9,929 nucleotides of DNA, from positions 1 to 9,929 of the forward strand of contig JADZGG010000280.1 in NCBI GenBank assembly GCA_020854015.1, given 5' to 3'. Source of the DNA: Flavobacteriales bacterium (lineage in GTDB: Bacteria > Bacteroidota > Bacteroidia > Flavobacteriales_F > PHOS-HE28). This document shows positions 1 to 7,754 of the stretch, piece after piece. Under the pieces are notes generated by a model. It was not told the origin of the DNA. It did not search any database and was given only the letters and a program-made list of their open reading frames with translations. Both the position numbers and the translations under genes were made by a program. Every line of letters starts with the position of its first letter. The first letter of the stretch is position 1.

Positions 1-200
1 ATGCTCCAGGTCAAACCGTTCGGCTCGACGAAGAGCGCCATGTTCCCCACTTCGGCCTTGAAGAGGAAGGGCTGGGCCCACTGACCCTTGTTCTGAATGA
101 ACGGCGTGGCAGGTCCTTTCTCCGCCCCTATGCTAGGCAGCGAGATGGCCACGGCCACAGCTACCGCCAAACTCATCTGTACATGTCCCATCCTTGCCAT
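1..200 (-). CDS. Secreted surface protein, paralogue of its upstream neighbour (5' part only; runs off the left edge)
   Basis: Only the first 66 codons are in the window. The predicted start has basic residues near its N-terminus, then an Ala/Val-rich hydrophobic stretch ending in a plausible signal peptidase site after Ser-Ile-Gly-Ala (about residue 26). The mature part contains NKGQW, then FKAEV and FVEPNGLTWS. Aligned without gaps from NKGQW over 30 residues, it matches about 16 in the neighbouring 1386-aa protein, so both begin with the same extracellular domain (probably the DUF7948 type that precedes SBBP propellers). It starts 37 bp after the neighbour's stop on the same strand, so co-transcription is likely. 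Other in-frame ATGs lie at 191 and 176; ATG 200 was chosen because it gives a full signal peptide, but 191 would also work. No Shine-Dalgarno sequence is visible. A C-terminal T9SS sorting domain is expected by analogy but lies outside the window. Confidence 0.8.
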   Translation of the reverse strand, partial: MARMGHVQMSLAVAVAVAISLPSIGAEKGPATPFIQNKGQWAQPFLFKAEVGNMALFVEPNGLTWS

Positions 201-237
201 GGTCAATGACGTCTTTGGTTCCTGAATTCGATACAGT

Positions 238-3200
238 TCAACGAAGCACGCTAACGTGCCCCCGTGCGGTCGTGAACTCACTCTGCTTGCAGACAGCGTT
301 GTACTTCAGCACGTACACATAGACATCCTGCTTCACGGGCTGCCCTTTGAAGGTGCCATCCCATGGACGCAGCAGGCTGGTGGTCTGGTAAAGCTGCTCA
401 CCCCAACGATCGAAGATCATCAGATCCACCTCCTTCTCACCATAACCACCGATGGTGAACACATCGTTGATGCCATCGCCATCGGGTGTGAAGGCGTTCG
501 GAGCGAATAGGCGGGCATCCGCATCGAGGGCATCAATAGTGATGGTATCGGTGTGCGAACAACCATACTGATCGACCACGGTGAAGATGTACTCACCAGG
601 TCCTACCACGGCCTCATCGCGCTCTGTCCCTCCTGTGTTCCACTGATAGCTCTGGCCTTCCAAAGGCACGCTGAGCAGGTAGGGTTCGTCCGGGCAACCA
701 TCGAAGCGCTGGCTCATTTCGGGGTCCGGTGCTTCGATCACCGTGACCGTGGTGGTACCCATGCAGTTGGCCGTGTATACCTCCAGCACGTACTGGGCGG
801 CCTGCGACACCGTGATGGTCGACATCGTCGACCCATTGTTCCAATAGTAGGTGTAGCCCGGGCCTGAAGGCGAGGCGGAAAGCTGTACGGAAGAGCCGGG
901 GCAGATGGCCTCAGGCCCGACAACCGCCACCGGGATCGTATTGATCACATCGATCGGCAGGCTCATCTGGTCCGTCTGCCCACACGCCAGGTCGGTCACC
1001 GTCAATGTGACCGTGTACGTTCCCGGGGTCGTGTAACTGTAGCTGACGTTCGTGGTCGTGAGCACCGTGCCGTCACCCATATCCCAACTGAACGCTATGC
1101 TATCACCGGTGCTCAGATTCGTGGAGGCGATCTGCAGCTGCGAGCAAGCGTTCACCTGAGCCAAGGTGAAATCAGCGACCACAGGGATCAACGGATCAAC
1201 GACCAATACGACGGTGGCCGTATCATTCGGAGAGCAGCCCAGAAGGTCGGAGACAACGAGCGTCACGGTGTAGGTCCCGTCGTTCAAGTACGTGTGCGTT
1301 ACGTTCGTATCGTTCAGCAAGGCGGTGCCATCACCCATGTCCCAACTGTATCCGAGGAAGGTGCCCGTACTGGTGTTCGTGGTGGTGGCCAGCAGTTGGG
1401 CGCAATTGAACACTTGGTCCACGCTGAAGCCTGCTGTTACAGGGATCGTTGGGTCCACTGTCACTTGGGTATCCACTGTATCTGCCTGGTTGCAGGTATT
1501 CGCGTCGTTGGCTATCAAGGTGATCGTGTAAGTACCAGCTCCGGAGTATGTATAGGTCACATCCGTGCTGCTTAAGAGCGGGCTGCCGTCACCCATGTCC
1601 CATGAGTAACTGATCGGGCCTGGACCCGTGCTCGTATTGGCCGTGGTCACGATCAGGTCGTCGCAATCAGGCACCTGGGTCACTGTGAACAGGGCTTCCA
1701 CTTCCACAGGCGGTAGAACCGTGAACGGTATGGTCAGTGAATCCGGTTGACTACAACCAGTTGGGTCGTAAGCGAGAAGCTCGATATCGTAAGTGCCCGG
1801 AGCAGAATAGTTGTGTACTGCGTTCGTATCCGTGAGGAAAGTACCATCACCCATGTCCCAAATGAAGGCCAATGGACTGCCAGTGCTGTTGTTGGTGGTG
1901 AGCACCTGGCTGATGGTGCAATCGGTGTTCTGCACCACCGTGAACGCCGCTGTGATGGGCTGTGACTGTCCGATCGTGACCGGGAAGGTGATCGTGTCCG
2001 CAAGGTTGCAGCTCAGCGAGTCGAAGGCAATGAGGGTCACAGTGTAAGCACCAGGGGTCGTATAGGTATGGCTGGGAGCATAGGCAGTGTCCAGCGGGCT
2101 TCCATCGCCGAAATCCCAGATCCAGGAGTCCCCTGTACTCGTGTTCAGGAAGTCGATCAGGACGGGGGCACAACCTTGGTTGAGCGTACCAGCGCCTGCC
2201 GCGTTGACGCCGGCAACCTGAAAATCGATCTTGAAGACACCTACATCCCAGCCGTTCTGCACGTTCGAGTATGCGTTCGGTGTGGTGGGGAATACACCGA
2301 TCGTACATACGCCCTGATACACGATGCCGTTCGAATCGAACCGGCTCGTTCCTCCGTCCACGTGGTTCGCCCCATCATAATAGGTGGCATATAACACCGA
2401 GGCCATGTCCACATCGTACGAGGCCAGGTAGAAACCGCCTGACTGGTAGAGCGCGCCTGGGCTGGTCGCAAAACCGGCCGAGGCGCTGTAGCCGCTGATG
2501 TAGATGTGCTTGCAGACGTCCACGAGGAAGGCCACCGGAACAAGGCTGTTGCCGAAGCCGCCTGGGTTGCCGACCACGCTAGTGAAGATCGGAGCGGTCA
2601 AGCCCGGATCGAACTTCGCAACGAAAATGTCCGCGCCGGCCTGACCGTAGGTCGTGGCAGGCTGGATCTGGAAGGTGCCCGCATCCGACTGGCCATAGAT
2701 GTACACATCGCCATCAATATCCACCTGTAGGAAGAAGGCGTGCTCCTCTCCGCTGGTACCCACGAAGGTCGACCCGGCAAGGGTCGTGGCATTGTTGGTC
2801 AAGTGGACGATGAAGGCGTCCGCGGCTCCACCTTGGTAGGCCGTCTGATAGGCACCGGGGGTGGTCGGGAAAGTCGCCGTGCTGGTGGAACCGCCCACGA
2901 ACACGCCACCCGCTCCGTCCTGCTTGATCCCGAAACTCATCTCGCCTCCGGTTCCCCCGAGGTAAGTGCTCCATATCATGGTTGACATATTGGGATTGAT
3001 GCAGAAGGCCACACCGTCCTGCGCGCCACCACCATACGTGGTTTGGATCGCTCCAGCGGTGGTCGGGAAACCTGCACCATCCGTACAGCTGGCCACATAG
3101 CAGTTACCTGCGGCATCCACGATCACCTCGCCACGGAAGCTGTCGCCGTAGTTGAAGGTGAAGGAGTTATTACCATCGTTGGCCGGACCACCCACGTAGG

Positions 3201-4398
3201 TGGATCCGATGATCGCCGAACCCGCAGCGTTCAGGTGGGTCAACACGATGTCGTAAGCAAAGCCGCCGCCGCCGAAGGTGTTATCGAAGCAGCCCGTGGA
3301 GGTCGGGTAGTTGGAGGACAGTGACGATCCATAGACGTAAAGCTCGCCTTGGCCGTTCGCAACCAAGCTGTGCGGATACTCGGAATCACTTCCCCCCAGG
3401 TAGGTAGCGTAGATCAGGGCGCTGCCATCGGGGTTCAACTTGCTGATGGAGATGTCGGTACCACCCCCGTTGAAGCTTGTGTCAAAGGCGCCAACGGTGA
3501 CCGGATAGCCCTGCCCGAAGCAACGCGCCCCGGTGAAGATGTTCCCCTGGTCGTCGTAGGTGGCTGAGTGCCCATAGTTCGAGGTCTGGCCCAAGTTGCC
3601 GGTACCGCTGAGCGTGCTGGCCATCAGCACTGGATCGATCACGATCGGGCGCTCCAGGTCCGTACCGTTCCCGAAGTCGAAGCCAGCAACACCGTCGTTC
3701 AGGGTGAAACGACAAGTCACTGCTTGCATATCACCATCGGCGTACCAGGCCACGGGATGCACCTCGGTCATCGTGCCTACGGTCGTACCGAACACCAGAT
3801 CGCCCGCTTCGTTCATTGAGACGCCTTCCAAGCCTTCGTAACGGAAGCCCACTTGGGCAGCCGCCGAGCCCTTCTCCAGGACCAGGTCATACTTGTAGTT
3901 GAGGTCCTTGGAATACATCCGAACATCAACCCCCGGCCAAACTGCGTGGTACATCACCTCGCCGTAGATGGGCACGTGTCCGGCCCACTTGCTCTGGTCA
4001 TTGCCGATGAAGTAGTTGTGATAGGCTTGGGAACGGTCAGCCGCGGTAACCTCCGCCGCAGGATCCCCGCCAACGAAGCGCATACGCCAGGAATGCCCCT
4101 TCAGGTTGAAGGCTGCCTGTTCCGCTTGGGTCATGTGGATGTAGTCGTGCATCCGTTCGCTCGCGTCATCCTGAAGCTTGCTCCACACCATTCCGTCCTT
4201 CTCCAGGAACACCGCCAATCCGGTCACCTCAGCCTTGTAAAGCACGGCAGGGTCCCATTGACCCTTGTTCAGGATGTAGCGGATCTTGTCCTCAGGGGCG
4301 CCACCCACCGCCTTCATGCCCGGCTGATGGTCATGGTCGTTGGCGTGTAGGGAAGCTGCGAAGAGCGGAGCTGAAAGGAGGAGTGTCCAGCGATTCAT
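238..4398 (-). CDS. Large secreted protein: SBBP-type beta-propeller, five PKD domains, T9SS type-B sorting domain
   Basis: Predicted 1386-aa protein exported by Sec and then by the type IX secretion system to the surface or medium. Order of parts (numbered from ATG 4398): signal peptide 1 to about 19, ending SLHA; shared N-terminal domain about 35-255 (NKGQW, WPGVDVRMY, ending PIVIDPVL); propeller repeats about 259-728 with motifs such as ATYLGG and FPTTPGAYQT; five PKD domains about 729-1155, each with a WDFGDG or WDMGDG core and HTY...G.YTVTL; two Ig-like segments about 1158-1290 with paired cysteines; and a type-B sorting domain about 1295-1386 with FAPNAFTPDGDGINDVF, IFDRWGE, WDG and a C-terminal GHVSVLR. 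The CTD family (gliding motility-associated C-terminal domain) directs passage through T9SS. An alternative TTG start two codons upstream is less likely. No catalytic domain is visible, so an adhesive or structural role is inferred. It lies 124 bp after the ABC exporter gene, and no promoter was recognised in that gap. Confidence 0.92.
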   Translation of the reverse strand: MNRWTLLLSAPLFAASLHANDHDHQPGMKAVGGAPEDKIRYILNKGQWDPAVLYKAEVTGLAVFLEKDGMVWSKLQDDASERMHDYIHMTQAEQAAFNLKGHSWRMRFVGGDPAAEVTAADRSQAYHNYFIGNDQSKWAGHVPIYGEVMYHAVWPGVDVRMYSKDLNYKYDLVLEKGSAAAQVGFRYEGLEGVSMNEAGDLVFGTTVGTMTEVHPVAWYADGDMQAVTCRFTLNDGVAGFDFGNGTDLERPIVIDPVLMASTLSGTGNLGQTSNYGHSATYDDQGNIFTGARCFGQGYPVTVGAFDTSFNGGGTDISISKLNPDGSALIYATYLGGSDSEYPHSLVANGQGELYVYGSSLSSNYPTSTGCFDNTFGGGGFAYDIVLTHLNAAGSAIIGSTYVGGPANDGNNSFTFNYGDSFRGEVIVDAAGNCYVASCTDGAGFPTTAGAIQTTYGGGAQDGVAFCINPNMSTMIWSTYLGGTGGEMSFGIKQDGAGGVFVGGSTSTATFPTTPGAYQTAYQGGAADAFIVHLTNNATTLAGSTFVGTSGEEHAFFLQVDIDGDVYIYGQSDAGTFQIQPATTYGQAGADIFVAKFDPGLTAPIFTSVVGNPGGFGNSLVPVAFLVDVCKHIYISGYSASAGFATSPGALYQSGGFYLASYDVDMASVLYATYYDGANHVDGGTSRFDSNGIVYQGVCTIGVFPTTPNAYSNVQNGWDVGVFKIDFQVAGVNAAGAGTLNQGCAPVLIDFLNTSTGDSWIWDFGDGSPLDTAYAPSHTYTTPGAYTVTLIAFDSLSCNLADTITFPVTIGQSQPITAAFTVVQNTDCTISQVLTTNNSTGSPLAFIWDMGDGTFLTDTNAVHNYSAPGTYDIELLAYDPTGCSQPDSLTIPFTVLPPVEVEALFTVTQVPDCDDLIVTTANTSTGPGPISYSWDMGDGSPLLSSTDVTYTYSGAGTYTITLIANDANTCNQADTVDTQVTVDPTIPVTAGFSVDQVFNCAQLLATTTNTSTGTFLGYSWDMGDGTALLNDTNVTHTYLNDGTYTVTLVVSDLLGCSPNDTATVVLVVDPLIPVVADFTLAQVNACSQLQIASTNLSTGDSIAFSWDMGDGTVLTTTNVSYSYTTPGTYTVTLTVTDLACGQTDQMSLPIDVINTIPVAVVGPEAICPGSSVQLSASPSGPGYTYYWNNGSTMSTITVSQAAQYVLEVYTANCMGTTTVTVIEAPDPEMSQRFDGCPDEPYLLSVPLEGQSYQWNTGGTERDEAVVGPGEYIFTVVDQYGCSHTDTITIDALDADARLFAPNAFTPDGDGINDVFTIGGYGEKEVDLMIFDRWGEQLYQTTSLLRPWDGTFKGQPVKQDVYVYVLKYNAVCKQSEFTTARGHVSVLR
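934..2214 (-). repeat. Five tandem PKD-domain repeats, about 258 bp each
   Basis: The codons for the WD[F/M]GDG core recur near 2110, 1855, 1595, 1335 and 1075, a period of roughly 258 bp or 86 residues. Each repeat has N[T/N/L]STG before the core and G[A/T]Y[T/D][V/I][T/E]L after it. The first repeat is the most divergent (WDFGDG); the other four share WDMGDG. Each also carries one cysteine about 12-14 residues before the STG motif and one shortly after the last strand. PKD domains are extracellular Ig-like folds commonly used as spacers or binding modules. Confidence 0.9.
2215..3624 (-). repeat. Propeller-repeat region of the secreted protein (six full units plus two half units)
   Basis: The coded protein repeats a pattern of [F/Y]P[T/V]TxGA, an aromatic-rich YGGGxxD segment, a [K/H]LN strand, S.YATYLGG, then DxxGxxYV. 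Units begin at DNA positions near 3504, 3309, 3069, 2871, 2673, 2472 and 2292, usually 60-67 residues apart; one is 80. The array opens with a half unit (residues about 259-298) that has only the last strands and closes with a half unit that has only the first strands. The two halves would complete one blade, the 'velcro' closure typical of beta-propellers, giving seven blades. The units resemble SBBP (beta-propeller) repeats. Confidence 0.75.
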
Positions 4399-4522
4399 GG
4401 GCAATTCAATGGGTCGGTAACAGTATTGAGACGCAAGGTACCCCCCGCGCGTTGCTTGGGGCTTGAAACTTGATCCTCAGCTAGTTAAACACACTGGGCG
4501 AACCGACGGCCCCACCCGGTGA
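4399..4522. other. Intergenic gap with no recognisable signal
   Basis: This 124-bp gap separates the end of the ABC exporter gene from the start of the secreted-protein gene on the same strand. I looked for TAnnTTTG boxes, a Shine-Dalgarno sequence before ATG 4398 and a hairpin followed by a T-run, and found no convincing case. Whether the secreted protein is read through from truA or has its own promoter cannot be settled from sequence. Confidence 0.5.
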
Positions 4523-6283
4523 TCAGCGGAATTGCAGGTCGAAGAGCTTCTTGTAGGCCCCGTCCAGCGCTAACAACTGCTGGTGGCTGCCCTGTTCGAT
4601 GATCCGGCCCGCGTCGATCACCAGGATCCGGTCCGCGTCCTGAACGGTGCTCAGGCGGTGCGCGATCACAATGCTGGTGCGGCCTTTCGTAAGCTTGGCT
4701 GTCGCTTCCTGGATCAATTGCTCGCTCATGCTGTCCACACTGCTGGTGGCCTCATCGAGCACCAGGATCCGGGGCTTGTGCACATAGGCGCGGATGAAGG
4801 CCAGCAACTGGCGCTGCCCCACGCTGAGCATGCTGCCCCGCTCCCGCACATCGGTGTCGTAACCTTCAGGCAGCCGCTGGATGAAGTCGTGCGCCCCAAC
4901 GGCCTTCGCCGCTTCGACCACTTCTTCGCGGCTGATGGTGGGGTCGTAGAGCGTGATGTTGTTGTGAATGCTGTCGCTGAATAGGAACACGTCCTGCAGC
5001 ACCACCGCGATGCTACTGCGCAGGGCCGGAAGGGCATACTCCCGTATGTCCGTACCGTCCAGAAATACGTACCCCTGCTGGAACTCGTAGGCGCGGCTCA
5101 ACACGTTCACAATGCTGCTCTTCCCACTGCCCGTGGCGCCCACCAAGGCCACCATCTCCCCCGCTTTCGCCTCGAAACTGATGTCCTTCAGCACGAACTG
5201 CTCATCGTCGTAGGCAAAGGAGACCTTGTCGAAGCGTAGGTCACCGCGCAGCTCCTTGGTACCGTGGGTTCCGGCATCCCCGATGGACGCTTCGGTATCC
5301 AGCACCTTGAACACGCGTTCGCTGCTTACCATGCCCATCTGCAGCACGTTAAAGCGGTCAGCCAGTTGGCGGATGGGGCGGAACAGCATGTTGATGAACT
5401 GGATGTAGGCCACCAGTGCGCCGAAGGTGGCCACGCCTTCCAGCACGTCGCCCATGCCCCAATAGATCAGTGCCGCCAGGCTGATGGCGCTGAGGATCTC
5501 CACCACGGGGAAGAAGATGCTGTAGGCGAGCACACTGCGGATGTGCGCTCCACGGTGCTCCTTGTTGATGGCTTTGAACTGCTCGAATTCCTGCTGCTCC
5601 CGGCCGAAGAGCTGCACCACGCTCATGCCCTGGATATGCTCCTGAACGAAGGCATTCAGCCGGGCCACCTGTGTGCGCACGTCCTGAAAACTCTTCTGGA
5701 TGCTGTTCTTGAAAATGTTGGTGGACCACAACAGGATCGGTATCGGCACCATGCTCAACAGTGCCAGTTTCCAGTTCACAACGAACATCACCACCACCAC
5801 CACCACCAGTTTCAGGATATCGCCCATGATCAGCAACAGCCCTTGCGAGAAGATGTCGTCGATGGTCTCGATGTCGCTCACCACGCGGGTCACCAGGGTG
5901 CCGATGGGCGTGCGGTCGAAGTAGCGCATGCGGAAACCCATGATGCGCTGGTACAGCGCGTGGCGCAGGTCATACGTTACGCTTTGTCCCAACCAACTGG
6001 TCCAGTAGGCCTGGAAGAACTGTACGGCGGCCTCGATCACCAGCAAAGCGGCCACCACGCCCATCATCACCATCAAGCCTTCCCGGTCGCCGGTCAGCGC
6101 GTAGCCATCGATCATATCGCCCATGATCAGCGGGCGCACCACCCCCAGTCCGCTCAGTACGATCGTCAGCAACAGCGACAGCCAGAAGATCCGCTGGTAA
6201 GGCTTTACGAAGACCATCACCCGGCCGAACAGCTTCCGGTCGAAGGCCTTGCCCTTGGGCTGGTTGGAAGCCCCTTCGCTCAT
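4523..6283 (-). CDS. ABC exporter half-transporter (fused membrane and ATPase domains)
   Basis: Predicted 586-aa inner-membrane exporter that would dimerise to form a full transporter. The N-terminal half is a type-I exporter membrane domain, with hydrophobic segments near residues 33-55, 72-92, 150-190 and 255-305, and the conserved YFDRTPIGTLVTRVVSDI coupling-helix region at about 121-138. The C-terminal half is an ATPase domain: Walker A GATGSGKS 382-389, Q-loop Gln430, signature LSVGQ 486-490, Walker B ILVLDE 506-511 with the catalytic Glu511 intact, D-loop SSVD, and H-loop His542. The ATPase site looks complete. LSVGQ in place of LSGGQ is common in the MdlB/YheH/LmrD branch, so this is a multidrug- or lipid-exporter-like protein; the substrate cannot be read from sequence. 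No second half-transporter is next to it, so a homodimer is inferred. Its ATG overlaps the truA stop. Confidence 0.95.
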   Translation of the reverse strand: MSEGASNQPKGKAFDRKLFGRVMVFVKPYQRIFWLSLLLTIVLSGLGVVRPLIMGDMIDGYALTGDREGLMVMMGVVAALLVIEAAVQFFQAYWTSWLGQSVTYDLRHALYQRIMGFRMRYFDRTPIGTLVTRVVSDIETIDDIFSQGLLLIMGDILKLVVVVVVMFVVNWKLALLSMVPIPILLWSTNIFKNSIQKSFQDVRTQVARLNAFVQEHIQGMSVVQLFGREQQEFEQFKAINKEHRGAHIRSVLAYSIFFPVVEILSAISLAALIYWGMGDVLEGVATFGALVAYIQFINMLFRPIRQLADRFNVLQMGMVSSERVFKVLDTEASIGDAGTHGTKELRGDLRFDKVSFAYDDEQFVLKDISFEAKAGEMVALVGATGSGKSSIVNVLSRAYEFQQGYVFLDGTDIREYALPALRSSIAVVLQDVFLFSDSIHNNITLYDPTISREEVVEAAKAVGAHDFIQRLPEGYDTDVRERGSMLSVGQRQLLAFIRAYVHKPRILVLDEATSSVDSMSEQLIQEATAKLTKGRTSIVIAHRLSTVQDADRILVIDAGRIIEQGSHQQLLALDGAYKKLFDLQFR

Positions 6284-7029
6284 TCGGGCAGGAATGGATA
6301 GGACACATGCTCGAGGTAGAGACCACGCGCCGGCGCGCTCTTGCCTGCCGCGGCCCGGTCACGCGCCGCGATCACGTCGGCCATGTGGGTCGGTGGATGT
6401 TGGCCCTTGCCGATGCGGACGAAGGTGCCCACGATGGCGCGCACCATGTTACGCAGGTAGCGGTCCGCCCGGATGGTGAAGCGGTAGCCCGCCTCGGTGC
6501 GTTCCCACTCGGCACGGCGCACGTCGCAGAGCATGGTCTTCGTATCACTGCCCGCCAGGCAGAAGCTGCTGAAGTCCTGCTTCCCGAGCAAGGCCGGTAC
6601 AGCTGCCGTCATCGCCTCAAGGTCCAGCGCAGGTTGAAGCTGGTATGAGCGACCAGCCAGGAAAGGATCCTTGCGTTCGTTGATGAGGTAGACGTAGCCA
6701 CGCTCGGTCGCGCTGAAACGGGCATGAGCGTCGTCGGTCACCGGGAACACGCGGTACACGGCAATATCCTCAGGCAACAGACTGTTCACGCCATGCACGA
6801 AGCGCTCATCCAGATCACGCGCTTCCGGCAGGTCGAAGTGTAGGAAGTACTGAGTGGCATGCACGCCGGTGTCGGTCCTTCCACAACCCACCACGAAGAG
6901 CTCAGGCACATGCAGCACGAAGCGCAAGGCCCGCTCCACCTCAGCCTGCACGCTCGGCGCTGAAGGCTGCCGCTGCCAGCCCCGATAGGCGCTGCCGTTG
7001 TATGCGAGTTCGAGGAAGTAGCGGGACAT
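6280..7029 (-). CDS. truA: tRNA pseudouridine(38-40) synthase TruA
   Basis: Predicted 249-aa cytoplasmic enzyme that isomerises uridines 38, 39 and/or 40 in the anticodon arm of many tRNAs to pseudouridine. The start MSRYFLELAYNGSAYRGWQR matches the usual TruA opening. The catalytic motif GRTDTGVHA is at 50-58, with the nucleophile Asp53. YVYLINERKDPF and YLRNMVRAIVGTFVRIGKGQ are further family signatures. Length is normal for the family. The reading frame extends upstream to 7089, but those codons are not conserved-looking and cross the probable promoter region; ATG 7029 was chosen because family similarity begins there (ATG 7035 is also possible). The stop codon overlaps the ABC exporter start (ATGA), so the two are very likely one transcript with coupled translation. 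Confidence 0.97.
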   Translation of the reverse strand: MSRYFLELAYNGSAYRGWQRQPSAPSVQAEVERALRFVLHVPELFVVGCGRTDTGVHATQYFLHFDLPEARDLDERFVHGVNSLLPEDIAVYRVFPVTDDAHARFSATERGYVYLINERKDPFLAGRSYQLQPALDLEAMTAAVPALLGKQDFSSFCLAGSDTKTMLCDVRRAEWERTEAGYRFTIRADRYLRNMVRAIVGTFVRIGKGQHPPTHMADVIAARDRAAAGKSAPARGLYLEHVSYPFLPE

Positions 7030-7086
7030 GGTCATGTGCCCATGGGATCCTGTGCGCAGGTGCCCATGACCCCGTTGAGCGGGGCG

Positions 7087-7094
7087 CAAAAGTA
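7087..7094 (-). promoter_or_regulatory. Candidate -7 promoter box for the truA-exporter operon
   Basis: On the minus strand this reads TACTTTTG, an exact match to the Bacteroidota -7 consensus TAnnTTTG, about 57 bp before the truA start. No TTTG is present at the expected -33 position, so this is a half-supported promoter. Confidence 0.5.
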
Positions 7095-7112
7095 GCGTGG
7101 TGCCTAGCTGCC

Positions 7113-7172
7113 CATTTCCGCATGCCCTCTTTTCGGCATTGGCTCATTTCCACATTCTCCATTTCCACATTC
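7113..7172. repeat. Short direct repeats in the truA/phosphoesterase intergenic region
   Basis: The 13-mer CATTTCCACATTC occurs twice without mismatch at 7145-7157 and 7160-7172, a 15-bp period. A third, diverged copy (CATTTCCGCATGC) is at 7113-7125. They lie between the truA promoter candidate and the phosphoesterase start, outside any coding sequence. Function unknown: they could be operator half-sites or the remains of an intergenic tandem repeat. Confidence 0.7.
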
Positions 7173-7188
7173 GCCGCACCTTCGCCCC

Positions 7189-7716
7189 ATGCCCCGCATC
7201 GGACTACTGAGTGACACCCACGGCTGGATCGATCCGCGCCTGAAGGAGCACTTCGCGACATGCGACGAGATCTGGCATGCTGGCGATATCGGCGGTCTGT
7301 CCGTCACGGACGAACTACGCTCGTGGTTCCCGGAAAAGCCCCTACGCGTGGTGATCGGCAACATTGATGATGCGGTGGCCCGGCGTGAGTTCCCTGAAGA
7401 CCAGCGCTTCGAACTGGATGGTGTGCGGGTATGGATCACCCACATCGGTGGACGGCCGCCCCGCTACGAGAAGGATGTGCTCCCAGCGCTCCGCAACGAT
7501 CCGCCCAACCTCTTCATCTGCGGCCACTCCCACATCTGCATGGTGAAATTCGATGAGGCCCTGAACATGCTCTACATGAACCCCGGCGCCTGCGGAAAGC
7601 ATGGCTGGCACCAGATGCGCACCGTGCTTCGCTTCACCATCGAGGCCGGCAAGTTGAAGGACCTGGAGGTGGTGGAACTTGGAAAGCGCGGCGGAGCGGC
7701 CAGCCGTGAAGACTGA
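7189..7716 (+). CDS. YfcE/MJ0936-like metallophosphoesterase
   Basis: Predicted 175-aa cytoplasmic calcineurin-like phosphodiesterase with a dinuclear metal site. The five metal-binding blocks appear in order: SDTHG (Asp9, His11), HAGDIGG (Asp33), GNID (Asn58), THIGG (His85) and GHSH (His113, His115). Length and spacing fit the small YfcE/MJ0936 group, whose members hydrolyse phosphodiesters in vitro; the physiological substrate is usually unknown. The start ATG lies directly before the first beta-strand RIGLLSDTHG, so there is no room for a signal peptide. No Shine-Dalgarno sequence is seen. It is divergent from truA and convergent with the DUF4293 gene, with 38 bp between the two stop codons and no clear terminator there. 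Confidence 0.93.
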   Translation: MPRIGLLSDTHGWIDPRLKEHFATCDEIWHAGDIGGLSVTDELRSWFPEKPLRVVIGNIDDAVARREFPEDQRFELDGVRVWITHIGGRPPRYEKDVLPALRNDPPNLFICGHSHICMVKFDEALNMLYMNPGACGKHGWHQMRTVLRFTIEAGKLKDLEVVELGKRGGAASRED

Positions 7717-7754
7717 TCAACGAATGCGGGAAAGACGACGAGCGAGACCGCCCT

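Noticed and set aside
4399..4404. A TTG start two codons before ATG 4398 for the large secreted protein
   Set aside because: ATG is preferred, and the signal peptide reads naturally from MNRWTLLL.
4440..4522. A possible terminator after the exporter gene
   Set aside because: GC-rich, but no stable hairpin followed by a T-run could be drawn on the minus strand.
5264..6301. A 345-codon plus-strand open frame very rich in histidine
   Set aside because: It is the antisense shadow of the ABC exporter; the His runs are the complement of Val, Met and Leu codons in its membrane helices.
7030..7089. An extended truA start adding 20 residues
   Set aside because: TruA similarity begins at MSRYFLELAYNG; the extension starts at the -7 box, leaving no room for a transcript start.
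7717..7754. A possible bidirectional terminator between the two convergent genes
   Set aside because: Only a 4-bp stem with a long loop and no T-run could be drawn.
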